From: Brienomyrus brachyistius | Lineage: Eukaryota; Chordata; Actinopteri; Osteoglossiformes; Mormyridae | Reading direction: 5' to 3' | NCBI RefSeq assembly: GCF_023856365.1 | Contig: NC_064544.1 | Location: forward strand, 24,156,399-24,220,398 | DNA length: 64,000 bases | In this document: positions 48,328-59,003 of the stretch, piece after piece | Position numbering within the stretch: the first letter of the stretch is position 1 | Layout of the letters: each line of letters begins with the position of its first letter | Notes under the pieces: model-generated | Seen by the model: the letters and a program-made list of their open reading frames with translations, nothing else | What the model was told of the DNA's origin: nothing | The model's database searches: none | Translations under genes and position numbers: made by a program

Positions 48328-48603
48328 TGTGTGGTGGCTCAGTGGGTGCAGCAGTGGGGTAGAACAAGAGGCTTCACCTCGGCCTGACACCTTCAGGCTT
48401 TGTGTGGCTGCTTCCTGCCCAGACTTTGTGTGGCTGCTGCCATGATCCCCCTCCAGCTACATTAGTCAGCCCAGAGACAAAGGGTTTAGGCACATGGCCG
48501 TCTGTCAATAGGCTTTATTTTGTGTAGAATCCCTGCAATGGTCTCGCATTCCTTCGTTGCATGACTTTGAGATAATTAGCTATGTAAAATCGGATGGATG
48601 TAT
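48328..48603 (+). mobile_element. Degenerate V-SINE-type copy
   Basis: It begins TGGTGGCTCAGTGGGTGC and ends with a V-SINE-like 3' part (CCCTGCAATGGTCTCGCATTCC, shown here only in outline) and GGATGGATG. The centre is rearranged, with a duplicated TTTGTGTGGCTGC at 48400 and 48426. The B box is not clear. Confidence 0.5.
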
Positions 48604-49014
48604 CATTTTCAGGGCTTGATTCCTGGTTCAAATATTACCCACAATTTTAATCATTCCTGCAAGTGCACTGTTTGCAGTGCACAAAGTTCTGGCACAGATA
48701 TATTAGCAAGGCCATGCCCATACCTAGAAATTAATTAATAAATGAACAAAGCACAGATGAATAAATCAAATTAATACATCACTCTGTGCTTTGTCATATC
48801 AGTTTTCTGGAGAATTTTCATAAAGTTTAAAGTTGAAGAAAAGCAATTAGACTTTCATCGTTCATGATCCATTCATTCTTTTGAAATGATCTTGATATGA
48901 TCTTCGCCACTAAACTGCTACCCTCATTTTGTTCATTTCATTTGTTCATTTACCACTAAAAAGATCATCTCATCCCCTGGTACGATGATGAAGTGTATGA
49001 TGAAGTGTAATATA
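48604..49014. other. No gene seen
   Basis: AT-rich unique sequence before the Tc1-like relic. Confidence 0.5.
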
Positions 49015-49720
49015 CAGCGATGAGCCAAAACATCATGACCACCCCTACGAGAAGTGAATAATTTTGTAGAAATAGTGTACAAAAAGGTCTAGGATATATT
49101 ACAGAATAAGCCAGCATTCGATACTTGTAGTCGACTTGTTAAATGTAGAAGAAATCCACAGGGATTAAGATCAAAATTATCTGCCATTTGAACTACAGTA
49201 TTCCTTCTGTTTTGTAACACACAGGAATTCACATCTTGCATCGATAAGACTTAGCCAGCCTTTTACAATGATATTATGTAATAATGCCGCATTATGTAAT
49301 AACTAGACAAAATGTTACAAATTTATAGACTACATTATAATTTTATATTGTGACATTACCCTATCATCATCATCATCATCATCATTAATATCATCATTCA
49401 ATTACATTCTGTTGAATTATTACATAATGCAGCATTTTTACATAATGCGTTATTACCCATCCAACACCCTGTAAGTGGATGGTGGTTTTTCCCTCCTTGG
49501 ACAACTCTCAGTAGGTACTCAGCATAGCTGATTATGATCAACCTGCAAGCCTTGCTGTTCTAAAGATGCTCTGACCTGGTAGCCATAATGATCTGACCCT
49601 TGTGAAGCCCTTTCTCCTACATTCAACATGTCACTACGATTCCTCAATGTTAGTTTATTCATGTATCCAAGTCCTTGAGACACATCATTTTTATGGTCAT
49701 AATGTTTTGGCTCATTGGCA
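49015..49720 (-). mobile_element. Tc1-like DNA transposon relic, TA-flanked
   Basis: Terminal inverted repeats are visible: GATGAGCCAAAACATCATGA on the left and the complement of TCATAATGTTTTGGCTCAT on the right. TA flanks both sides (49013-49014, 49721-49722). The right half, read on the minus strand, resembles the 5' part of a Tc1-type transposase gene (around 49530-49650), but stops and indels break it. At 706 bp it is about half the usual 1.2-1.6 kb. A smaller inverted-repeat element lies inside it. Confidence 0.78.
49273..49446. mobile_element. Nested 174-bp inverted-repeat element
   Basis: Arms of 30 bp (49273-49302 and 49417-49446) are inverted copies with two mismatches. Each contains the palindrome-like CATTATGTAAT motif. 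The loop is AT-rich and holds a TCA microsatellite (49363-49385). Because it interrupts the Tc1-like relic it is either a later insertion or an inverted amplification within it. Confidence 0.7.
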
Positions 49721-49722
49721 TA

Positions 49723-50476
49723 TGATCATGTATAAAATATGTACATGAAACATAATGCTCAGCTAAATAAAATGAAGTTAAAAAAAAATTGGAAGTCAAC
49801 TAATCAATGAACAATTAAAAACGAAAAAGGAAAAAAATGAATCACTGGAAAGAATCTGATGATTTCCAATTTCTATATGGCTATAAATAAACCATGAGGA
49901 AATGAGCTGTTCATTCTGTGATATGTGCAATTCACCATTCAGTGTTATAAAATGTCAACATTAATCCAACACATAAATTGCATTTTGCATGCAGCAGCAC
50001 TGAAAATAAAGCGACAGTCAGAATTTGCAACACGCTATCATAGATAAAGGACTATTTAGAACAGCCTACTTTCTAGCAGAAAATGAATTGCCTGATTTAG
50101 TTTTGAGCCATACAGTTTGATTTCAACTGAGCTGTCATCAGGTTGGGCAAGATGAAGAGGAGGAGAAACAGGGCAGGGAAATGAGACAGAGAGTAAGGAC
50201 AATAATGCTCAAGAATACTCAAAAAGGGAGACTAAGGCCAGTGTCCATAATACGGTGAGAATCTCTGATGCTAATTCAGGGAGGAACAGGGACTGGAGCA
50301 ATTCTACATTAATAGAAGAGGACAGAAGAGAACTTTGCTGGTCAAAGTTTTAGCTGTGCAAATATTTAGGTCAGATGTTTAACGGTTTTTGATATCTGTT
50401 TAATAAGTATGATTCCCTAATAAAGTTTATAAATCAGCCCCATTGAAGCATTTGCGGGGATACAGAGTAACACCCA
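49723..50476. other. No gene seen
   Basis: AT-rich unique sequence between two Tc1-like relics. Confidence 0.5.
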
Positions 50477-50649
50477 CAGTATATGGCCACACCTCTCAAT
50501 CATTTAATTCAGGTGTTTCATTCAGACCCATTGCCACAGGTGTATAAAATCCAGCACCCAGCCATGCAGTCAGGTTTAAAAAACATTTGTGCATTTGTGA
50601 AAGAATGGGTGAAAGAATGGGAAATAAAGAGCTCAGTGGATTCAAATTA

Positions 50650-50880
50650 TAGAGTTACTGTATAGAGTTTTATTTTCATCTGCAAAGAATACAAGCAGTT
50701 TCGCTGTACGATGAAATTTCACCACTGAAATAGAATAAGGATATAAATTAACATAAATACGTAACAAATAAACAGGTAAGGTGTTTGCAGGGATGTAAGC
50801 GCTTAATCGCATGTGTCTTTCCTCTCACCCTTGCTGCACAGCCTGATAGGATCTTGAATCTTAAAGGATCTTAAAGGTAG
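50650..50880. other. Foreign sequence inside the Tc1-like relic, including the 76-bp duplicate
   Basis: The transposon reads up to AGCTCAGTGGATTC and resumes near ATAGGATGTCGCC. About 230 bp between do not belong to it. Positions 50784-50859 duplicate 43784-43859 (73 of 76 identical). The rest is AT-rich with no recognised origin, and GGATCTTAAAGG beside it looks like a short local repeat. Limits are approximate. Confidence 0.7.
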
Positions 50881-51122
50881 AACTGGTACAAGAGGACATT
50901 ATTATCATAGGATGTCGCCTTTGCCATAAGTCAGTTTGTGAAATTTCTTACCCGCTACTGTAGATATTCTATGGTCAACTATAAGTGGTATTATTGTAAA
51001 GTGGAAGCATTTAGGAAAAACAGACCATGTAAAGTAACAGAGGGGGGTCACCGAGTGCTGAGGCGCATAGTGTCTAAAAGTCACCAACGCTCTTTTGACT
51101 CAATAACTGCAGAGTTCCAAAC

Positions 51123-51420
51123 TGTCACAAGGTAAAAGACAAAGGACTCAAAGGCAGGCGTGTGACAAAAAAAAGGGGATTTACTGAACTGAAAGGGAGC
51201 AGTGAAGCAGGTGAGACTGTAAGAGGTCAAAATGAGAAGGTGAGTATAATGAAGGACACAAGCAGACGGGAGGAGCAACATCAATGACCGGACTAATGAG
51301 ACAAACAGATACTTAAATACAAAGGTTAATGAGGGGTAAAAAGCATCAGGCTTGGCTCATCAGGGCCGCGTTAGGAAGGAGACAGGAGGGTGAGGTGGAC
51401 ATGCTGGGCCGGAAGTCACA
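51123..51420 (-). mobile_element. Solo LTR (298 bp) with exact 5-bp target-site duplication
   Basis: It runs from TGTCACAAGG to GGAAGTCACA and is flanked by CAAAC on both sides (51118-51122 and 51421-51425). On the minus strand it starts TGTGACTTCC and ends TTGTGACA, the TG...CA form of LTRs. It carries a TATA-like TTTGTATTTAAG and an AGTAAA that could serve in polyadenylation. It differs from the LTRs at 46356 and 60793. The interrupted transposon sequence continues across the duplication, which proves the insertion. Confidence 0.88.
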
Positions 51421-51670
51421 CAAACTTCGTCTGTCATTAATCTCAGCACAAAAACTTTGTGCTAGGAGCTGGGATGGCCTTCCAAGGCCAAGAAGCTGCA
51501 TCCAAGCCTCACATCACCAATAGCAATGCCAAGCGTCGGATGGAGTGACATAAAGCTTGCAGTGTAAACATGTTCTATAGAATAACAAATCACACTTTTC
51601 TGTCTGGCAGTCTGATGGATGAGTCTGGGTTTGGCAGAAGCCAGGAGAACGTTACCTGCCTGACTGCATT

Positions 51671-51928
51671 GTGCCAAATGTAAAGTTTGGTGGAGGAGGG
51701 ATAATGGTATGGGGTCTTTCAGGGGTTGGACTAGCCTCCTTAGTTCCAGTGAAGGGAACTCTTAATGCTTCAGCATATTATGACATTTTGGACAATTCCA
51801 TGCTTCCAACTTTGTGGGAAATATTTGGGGAAGGCACTTTTTTGTTCCAGCATAACTGTGCCCCAGTTCAGAAAGCAAGGTCCATAAAGATACGGTTGGG
51901 TGACTTTCATGTGGAAGAACTTGACTGA
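51671..51928 (+). pseudogene. Tc1-like transposase fragment (C-terminal catalytic region), inactive
   Basis: The 85-codon open piece contains [23 protein letters not shown] and [11 protein letters not shown], typical of Tc1-type transposases with a DDE domain. The position of the second catalytic aspartate reads FQHNCAPV, with asparagine in its place. The frame ends in TGA where tryptophan is usual; beyond it PIDHL precedes a TAG, and aspartate replaces the usual catalytic glutamate. Upstream (about 51580-51600) the first aspartate codon reads asparagine. All three catalytic positions are lost, so the protein cannot be active. Confidence 0.85.
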
Positions 51929-52228
51929 CCCGCTCAGAGCCCTGACCTCAAGCCCATTGACCACCTTTAGGATGAACCAACAATGGAAATTGTGAGCCAG
52001 GCCTTTACATCCAAGATCAGCGCCTGACCTCAGAAATGATCTTCTAGAATGGGGAAAAATTCATACTCTAAAATCTTGAAAAAAGCCTTCCAGCAGAGTG
52101 GCAGCTGTCATAGAGGGGACCAACTCCATTTTGATGCCTGTGGATTTGCAATTGGATGTCATAAAAGTTCCTGCAGGTGTAATGGCCAGGTGCCTCAATA
52201 CTTTTGTGCAAATACTGTGTTGTACTGC

Positions 52229-52765
52229 AGATACATAAGAACATAAGAAATGTACAATCAAAAGGAGGCCATTCAGCCCATCAGGCTTGTTTGGGGAGAA
52301 CTTAACTAACGGCTCACAGCTGTTAAAATCTTATCTAGCTCTGATTTAAAGGAACCCAGGGTTTTAGCTTGCACTACACTAGCTGAAAGACTATTCCATA
52401 CTCCAACTACATGCTGTGTAAGGAAGTGCTCCCTCAAATTCGTTCTCCCACTAATTTCCACTTATGACCAAGAGTGCTAGTATTTAAACTAATATTGAAA
52501 TAGCCGTTTGGCTGAATAGCATCCAGACCTGTTAGAATCTTATATACCTGGATCATGTCCCCCCTTAGTCTCCATTGCTGATGGCTGGACAGATTCAGCT
52601 CAGCTAACCTCTCCTTATAAGACATTCCTCTAAGACCAGGAATCATTCTCGTCACCCTGCGATGCACCCTTTCCAAAAGTAGCAATGTCCTTCTTAAGGT
52701 GTGGTGACCAAACCTGCACACAATATTCTAGGTGGGGTCTTTCCAAGGAATTATATAATCGTAGC
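52229..52765 (-). mobile_element. CR1-like LINE, 3' end fragment
   Basis: On the minus strand the fragment encodes the end of a non-LTR reverse transcriptase followed by a 3' untranslated tail. The 3' terminus on this strand is two TTCTTATG octamers, matching the octameric tail habit of CR1 elements. LINEs of this type are usually 5'-truncated, and this one starts abruptly near 52765. It abuts the Tc1-like relic within about 12 bp. Confidence 0.85.
52434..52721 (-). pseudogene. CR1-like reverse transcriptase C-terminus (ORF2 fragment)
   Basis: The 95-codon frame reads [47 protein letters not shown] and GHKWKLVGERI. This order is characteristic of the C-terminal region after the reverse transcriptase domain in CR1/L2-type LINEs. 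The frame lacks the catalytic FADD region and the endonuclease, so it is a truncated, non-functional remnant. Confidence 0.85.
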
Positions 52766-53004
52766 ATCACACATTATAGTGTCATATAAAGATTGTGAAA
52801 CAGAGTGGTACTGTTCTTAGGAAAGTGTAAAGCAAAAATAAATAGAAAAAAACTAATAGTGTAATGTAGCCATCAAAAAGTATAAAAATACAACATTTTG
52901 GTAGGTTTTTGTGATGGTCAAATCAGTTATACTGTTATAACTGATCATATTATTACATTTTTTTCCATACCAATTTCAAGATAGAAGCACCGGTGAACTA
53001 TTTC

Positions 53005-53245
53005 CCCCCTTTGGCTCAGTGGGTAATCCTGTGGCTTCACACATTTTGGGATTGGAGGTTTGAATCCCAGCTTTGTCTGTGTGGAGATAACTACACATGC
53101 TCCCTGTGTGTGCATTTATTCCAGTTCAAGATTGATTGGGGTTATGGCTAATTTGCTCATAGCTTCTATGTAAGTGCAGTGCAGCGAATTAGTGTGCAAT
53201 CAAGCGTATCCACTGCTGCTTCCTGGGAAGTAGCTATGGATAAAC
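53005..53245 (+). mobile_element. Degenerate tRNA-derived SINE (V-SINE-like)
   Basis: It begins TTTGGCTCAGTGGGTAATCC and has a B-box-like GGAGGTTTGAATCCCAGC, then CTGTGTGGAGATAACTACAC and ATGGCTAATTTGC, which echo the V-SINE central block. The ATGG tail is replaced by CTATGGATAAA. An old copy. Confidence 0.65.
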
Positions 53246-53439
53246 AAAATGTAGAATTTAAGTTAAAAACTGCTTTTTATATGAAACAGATTTGCTTTAT
53301 AGTTACTAATCTAAAGCATTTTTAAAAGGTTCCCATATTTGACCAAAAATCAATACACATTACACAAAATGTATACATTAAAAACTGACTTCATGTTTTG
53401 CCAGCATTGAGTTATTGAGAGGAAATATTGTTTTCAAAA

Positions 53440-53440
53440 C

Positions 53441-53482
<42 letters not shown>
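53440..53482. repeat. AAT microsatellite, about 14 copies
   Basis: An uninterrupted AAT run. It produces a poly-leucine stretch in a minus-strand frame (53434-53721), which is an artefact. Confidence 0.95.
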
Positions 53483-53484
<2 letters not shown>

Positions 53485-54459
53485 GACAAAAATCTCAGGA
53501 ATATTAAAAACAAAGTGTAATTCAGTAAACTGTGGAAGATGGGGATTTAAAATTTCTGTAATGCTTCTCTGCATATTAAAGATGTTGACATGTTTTCCAA
53601 TTTGTGTGCATTGCAATGATGCAATCTTGCCAGCATGCAGGCGTACATCAGCCTCCAGGGAGACAGAACTGCATGCTCGTCTCTTTGTCAGGGAAATACA
53701 TATGATCATATAACAGCACATCTGAAAATATGAAAGAGCTTTTTAAACATTTTTGGAGGCATTCTTGAGCAGACTGCTAATTAGAGCAATCTCTTAGCAG
53801 TTTAATTTATAACAGTTTTCTGGTGGTAGACATTCAGCAGTTGTTTCTAGATTCATTATTCCTGTTTTGAACCGACGGGTAGCTGATATCGCAGGTAGTA
53901 TGATAGTTTACGCTGGACCACGGATAAATGTCTGTCAGTAGGGTGCAGACTATTAGCTAATAACAAAACTACTTATTGTAGTGTAGCAGCTGGTAAGTGC
54001 ATAACAGTAAGGGAAATTAACTTCTAACTAATTAGTTGTAGGTCCCAGAAGGGTCCTGCTGTTTACCCTGAATGAAAGTTAAATGAGTGTAAAATGAAAC
54101 GTAATTCAGGACGAATGAGATGCATAGCACTTGGCAAATTGTCACCTTCATGCCTCATAGTCAGACATACATGACATACTTCAGGTGTGCAGTTGATGCG
54201 TTTTCTAACATTGACTGTGTACTCAAGTGTCTGAAAACACAGTCGATGGGTCTTCTTCCTTGGGGTGTTTGCAAAACCTGAACAGAACATTTTGCCTCAT
54301 GAACCCCTTAAACATCATTGCTAAGAGCAGGATCTAGCCAACTTAATGTCCATGAAACTGCACAAAATGATATTTCCTATGAATGACTAATATCAAACAG
54401 AGAAGAAAGGGTAGCAGTTATTGTAGGGGCAATCTATTGTACACTTGGTATGTTTTTGG
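53483..54459. other. No gene seen
   Basis: Unique sequence with no recognisable gene or element. Confidence 0.5.
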
Positions 54460-54482
54460 TGTGTGTGTGTGTGTGGGGGGGG
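54460..54482. repeat. GT run joined to a G run
   Basis: A GT dinucleotide run passes into a run of eight G, the same TG-then-G arrangement as at 7132-7170 but shorter. Confidence 0.9.
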
Positions 54483-55009
54483 TGCATTAATGGTTCTTGT
54501 TGGCTGTTCTGAAAATACACCTGACAGGTTTGATTACAGTTCTCTCTAAGTTTAATTCCTTCAGATGGTTCCTCTCTACAGCAGTGCATTGAGCTATGTT
54601 ATAATTAACTTGGCTGCCAAGAGATATTATATATCATCAGATGCTCACTGGCCTTAGGAAGTCAAAAAGTGGCAGTGGTATTGTTCAGTGCCTAATCAGG
54701 TCAAAGCCATGGCAACTTTAATTACAGTTATTTCCAAGGTACTGGTTAGCGTCCATAACAACAAATCTTGTCAGATGTCAACTTTTGTATCTTTAATAAA
54801 GCCTATGAGGAAGCAATTAGGTTCAATCCCCAATCCAGTGCCAGAGAGACCTCAATGCGTCAGTAAATATGTCACATTAAACTCTGACTATTGTGAGATT
54901 ATGTGCCCTGTGACTCAGCTGAAAAATACTAAGAAAAAAATACAGACAGGAAGCTCTTTTTCTATCAAAAAGTCTTGAATTGCAAGTATATGTGAATCTA
55001 TGTGATACT
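54483..55009. other. No gene seen
   Basis: Unique sequence. The 96-codon frame at 54688-54978 has no recognisable domain. Confidence 0.5.
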
Positions 55010-57110
55010 GCTGCAGGGAGTCGCCCACTGGCCCAATGGCGGAATCCAATGGCACAGCCGGAGGCAATGAATGTGTGTTGGTCCTTCCGAGCGCTTCTCG
55101 AAATTACTTACCCTTTTTAATATATAAAGTATTCAATTAGACACATATCTGACAGAGTCTGATTTTATTAAAGACCTTATTTCAGTATATTGTAGTCATG
55201 ACGTTTATGTTGTTCGGATTACTTCGGGACTCTCCTTTAGATTACCAACTCTAATTTACCCCTGACAGAGGAGTCCGCCAGAATCGCCTCGGCCGACAGG
55301 GCGATCCGCGGGCTTGTTCCACAGGGTTTGTCTTAGAGGTACAGAAAACGTCACCATTTAAGATAATGTCAGCCTCTGATTATTCGGGTCCCTCGACCTA
55401 TATAATTATTCAAAGGCTCAGTATCCGCCAACACTGAGCCTGTGGGTGTGTCGGAGATTAAGCCCATGTTTACCCAAACCACACGTACCTCCACCTCAGG
55501 GGCTCAGCCGGTGGCAACCCATATCATAACATGTGTCAACCTCAGTGGCAGTGAAGGCGCACGTTTCGTAGTGGAAGTTTGTACGAGGCTCACTTTGGGC
55601 TCGTCTCAGGGACTCCGCCGATGCCACCCATTGTTTTACTGTGTGAGCGTCTCAGGGACTATGCCCGGTACCTAGGAACATAGTTTGTACATTCCTCAAA
55701 GGGTAGACCAGTACCTTTCATCAGCTTGTGTTGACCTCAGAGGTTACATCGGCCTGTAACTGAACTTGTGCGAACTCCAGAGGTATAGTTTTGGTATCCA
55801 CTGTAACTCAACCTGGGCAGTCGAGTTTGGGACCTGGATAAAGTGGATTTAACCCAGAGGCTGCAAGATAGTATTTACCACTTTAGTCCTAATCAGGATA
55901 GAAATCCAATCTGTAAAGTTTATAAAGAAGTTAGCAAATCAGACAGTCATAAAGTAATCAAAATAACATTTATTAAACATACTACAATATACAATCATTG
56001 ACATGTGGCCACATACTCTTAAATACATTTTCATTAGGACAAATACAATATTAAACAATCACATTTCTCAGCTGAGAGTGCACAAAGTTCTGCGGAAAGT
56101 ATCCGACTACAGATGGACTTTCGCGCAGTTGGAGCTCTGTGGGAGCTCTGATTACAGAGTGACTCCCCGACTTCTTCTGAGGCCCTTCCTTAAGTATCCA
56201 AACCAGGTGATGGCATGTCTCTGAAGACTGACCAGTTTTGGTCAATAGTTAATTTTAGGGGCATTGCTGACCTTGGTTCTCAGGTCTCCAACCAATCAGA
56301 TCACTTTAGGGGGCGGTCATAATTCCCTTGTTCTACCATGTGAGAGGCTCTCTCATTTTGGTGGGTTTGGCCAAATTTTCTATATTTCTCTTAAGGAAAG
56401 CTATACTGCCTTAAATCTGAGAGTATAATACTTGCCGTCTCATGCCCATTCAAATGAGACCAAACATGCGTGTATTTGTCCCTAACATCTATGTGTGGTG
56501 AGTTATCCTGTTTATAGTGGAAAAGGTATCTGTGTCTGGAGGCTGACAGCTGTTGTTTCTGTGAGTTGACTGTGGGGCTCTGGTCACTCTGGGGGTGAAA
56601 GGTCTTGCTTTTCCTTTGTTGCTCCAGTTATTTCTATCCAGTCTCTTAGGAGTCGGCAAGCTTTTGCCTTCCTTAAAAGAGGAGGTCTGATGAGTGGAGT
56701 CCAGTCTTTCCCTGGCCAGCGGATCCTTTTCTTGGAGCTCTGAAATGGACTGATGAAGGCTTATCAGAGTTGGGGCCTGTGGGTCCTATACGTTTTATGT
56801 CCTTACACTGCTACCATGATCTGCACGGCTAGCAATTCATTATGGGTTAATGGTGATCGTTATAAACATGCTTTCTGAGTTAGAGTCTATGAGCCAGAAA
56901 GGTTGATTTGAGCCCCCAGAGGCTCTCACATGGCTGGGAGAAAAGCAGTCCGATTCCCTCTGGAGGAGAAGTGTATCCCTAGAGATTAGGAAGCCCATAG
57001 TGTCACTCTCTACAGACTCATGACATCTGGCAGAGCAATGTAAGGGAGATACCACAAAATCTATCACCTCGATCTAGGGGTGTGGCTGCAGGATACAAGG
57101 GAAAGTCAGA
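55010..57110. other. Unclassified block, possible old insertion with degenerate 41-46 bp repeats
   Basis: The stretch 55250-55330 is CpG-rich beside CpG-poor flanks. From 55495 to about 55800 motifs of the form CTCAGGGACTCCGCC recur (starts near 55495, 55541, 55605, 55651, 55695, 55736 and 55775), mostly 39-46 bp apart. TATTGTAGT at 55196 and its complement at 55980 form a weak inverted pair. The composition and sharp change suggest an inserted element, but I find no TG...CA pair, target-site duplication or protein motif. Limits are approximate. Confidence 0.4.
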
Positions 57111-58130
57111 GGTGTCCTAATTTCACTAAAGGTCCACATCAACTGCAGCTTTAGTAGTACTGCAAGTAATATGTAAGATGTAAGATTATACAAATATAAA
57201 CCAACAAAAGCAACATGTAGCTGACAGATACAGGACTTGACATCTCATTGTATTCAAGATGAATATAAAAAAAACAATAAATAAAACAATAATCTTTATT
57301 TAACCATTCTGCTCAGAGTGATTCATGTATAGAGAAAACAAAAATGGTGCAAAATGAAGAGACACTAAACACAGAGGAGCTGTTAGCAAATACAGATGGA
57401 AATGCATCACAAGCTAATCACAAGCATAAGGAAGTGCTCCGTGGGTAATGATGCGGAATTGCCTCCTGTAGTATCCCATTCCCAGCCACGTCCATCGGTG
57501 GGTGGAGTCACAGCAATAGATTGACAGTTTTACAGGTGTGGATTAACACAGCCTGAATCAGATGGTTTTATGTGGCTGTCATGCTGGTTCTTCTGAACTT
57601 TCCTCTTAGCTTTCTCATCTCAAGAGGTGTTTTTTTCCTCCTGTCCCATGTTTTGCTTGGTATTTCATAGCAATCAGTTTATGAAACACTCAATAGCTTT
57701 GCTGGAACATGTTGGTATGATGAGTAGATGTAGGTCTTATGTTCTTCAGAGTAGTCAATCAGCCTATAACAGTGGATCTTCAGGACTGTAGCTGAGAACC
57801 ATTGCTTTATTACTGGCTAATTGAAAGGTCATTCCAAAAACGCAGACCCACACCGGCCCTCCATGGATCACGTTCCCCACTCTACTTCAGATTCATGCAT
57901 TTTATTCAGGGGTGTAGTTAAGGAACACATAACTGTATGGCCACTTCAGGTCAGAGCTGCAGAAGTGGAGCTGTAGGTACTCAGGGTAGAGTGTGCAAGG
58001 TGGCATTAAGAAGTTAATGCTTTAATTACAGTATGTAACATTGCACGGCAAATTGTCATATACATGCTATTCAAACTGAATTGCTGGATTATCTAATACT
58101 TAAATTGCAATGAAATGTACATCATAAAGG
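57111..58130. other. No gene seen
   Basis: Unique sequence, AT-rich around 57260-57300; no recognisable gene or element. Confidence 0.5.
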
Positions 58131-58301
58131 GACGTGCGACAGATTATAGTTGATTCGTGATCTGTACAGATCCCGCCCAATTGTTCAATACATGTGACCC
58201 ATGGATTAACTGCAAAGTTTAACCATAATAGCGTGAAATACAGTTGTACTACCACAGATGCTTTTTAAAATAATAATTCCCTAAATATCGATGCTATGGA
58301 T

Positions 58302-59003
58302 GTTCGTAAAGGACATGTATTCAGGACTTTAAATTCATGTTTAATTTCCCCCTTATGTGTACCATAGGGGCGGCGTAGTGGTACAGTGGTTAGCACTTTT
58401 GCCTCACACCTCTGGGACCCGGCTTCAAGTCTCCGCCTGGGTTACATGTGTGTGGAGTTTGCATGTTCTCCCCATGTCGTCGTGGGGTTTCCTCCGGGTT
58501 CTCCGGTTTCCCCCCACAGTCCAAAGACATGCTGAGGCTAACTGGAGATGCTAAATTGTCCGTAGGAGTGCATGTGTGAGTGGATGGTGTGTGAGTGTGC
58601 CCTGCGATGGGCTGGCCCTCCATCCTGGGTTGTTCCCTGCCTCGTGCCCATTGCTTCTGGGATAGGCTCTGGACCCCCCACAACCCAGTAGGATGAGCAG
58701 TTTGGAAAATGGATGGATGGATGGATGGATGGATGGATGGATGTGTAGCGGGTGGGGTGTGGGTTACATTTTCCTTAGGATTACACAGATTCAATAACAT
58801 TAGCCTTGGCATTTGTAGTGGAATCTGCTTTCCTTTTTCTTTTGTCAAATACTGTCTAATTACAACTTTTGTTATTTTGTGATGTCAAGAAAATGAGTTG
58901 GGATTTCGAGAAAAAAACTTTGCCCATGTTGAGATCACGAGAAAAATAAGTGGTGATTTTGACCTAACACAGAAAAGGATAATGAAGGATGTCCTTTACG
59001 AAC
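58302..59003. mobile_element. Inverted-repeat DNA element carrying a V-SINE
   Basis: A perfect 15-bp inverted repeat, GTTCGTAAAGGACAT at 58302-58316 and its complement at 58989-59003, extends outward to about 22 bp with two mismatches. The 702-bp interval includes the SINE at 58367-58743; without it the element is about 325 bp, a MITE-like size. Its interior has repeated GAGAAAAA and TGATTTTGA-like segments at 58880-58970. Confidence 0.65.
58367..58743 (+). mobile_element. Full-length V-SINE-type copy
   Basis: The head GGTACAGTGGTTAGCAC, a slightly changed B box (GGCTTCAAGTCTCC), TGTGTGGAGTTTGCATG, the CCCCACAGTCCAAAGACATG block and the TTTGGAAAATGG end with about eight ATGG units are all present. 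Flanking duplication is not convincing. The 152-codon antisense frame at 58390-58848 and 65-codon plus frame are not genes. Confidence 0.9.

Larger units (their letters stand above)
50477..52217 (+). mobile_element. Tc1-like transposon relic with dead transposase, twice interrupted
   Basis: The left end begins CAGTATATGGCCACACC and the right end mirrors a CAGTATTTGCACAAAAG-type terminus. Between them lie transposon-like segments in order: TGTGAAAGAATGGG (50596), AGTGGTATTATTGTAAAGTGG (described at 50985-51005), AAGCTGCATCCAAGCC (51490) and the transposase C-terminal half. It is split by foreign sequence at about 50650-50880 and by a solo LTR at 51123-51420. Without these it would be about 1.2 kb, the usual Tc1 size. 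Reading frames are shifted and contain stops. Confidence 0.85.
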
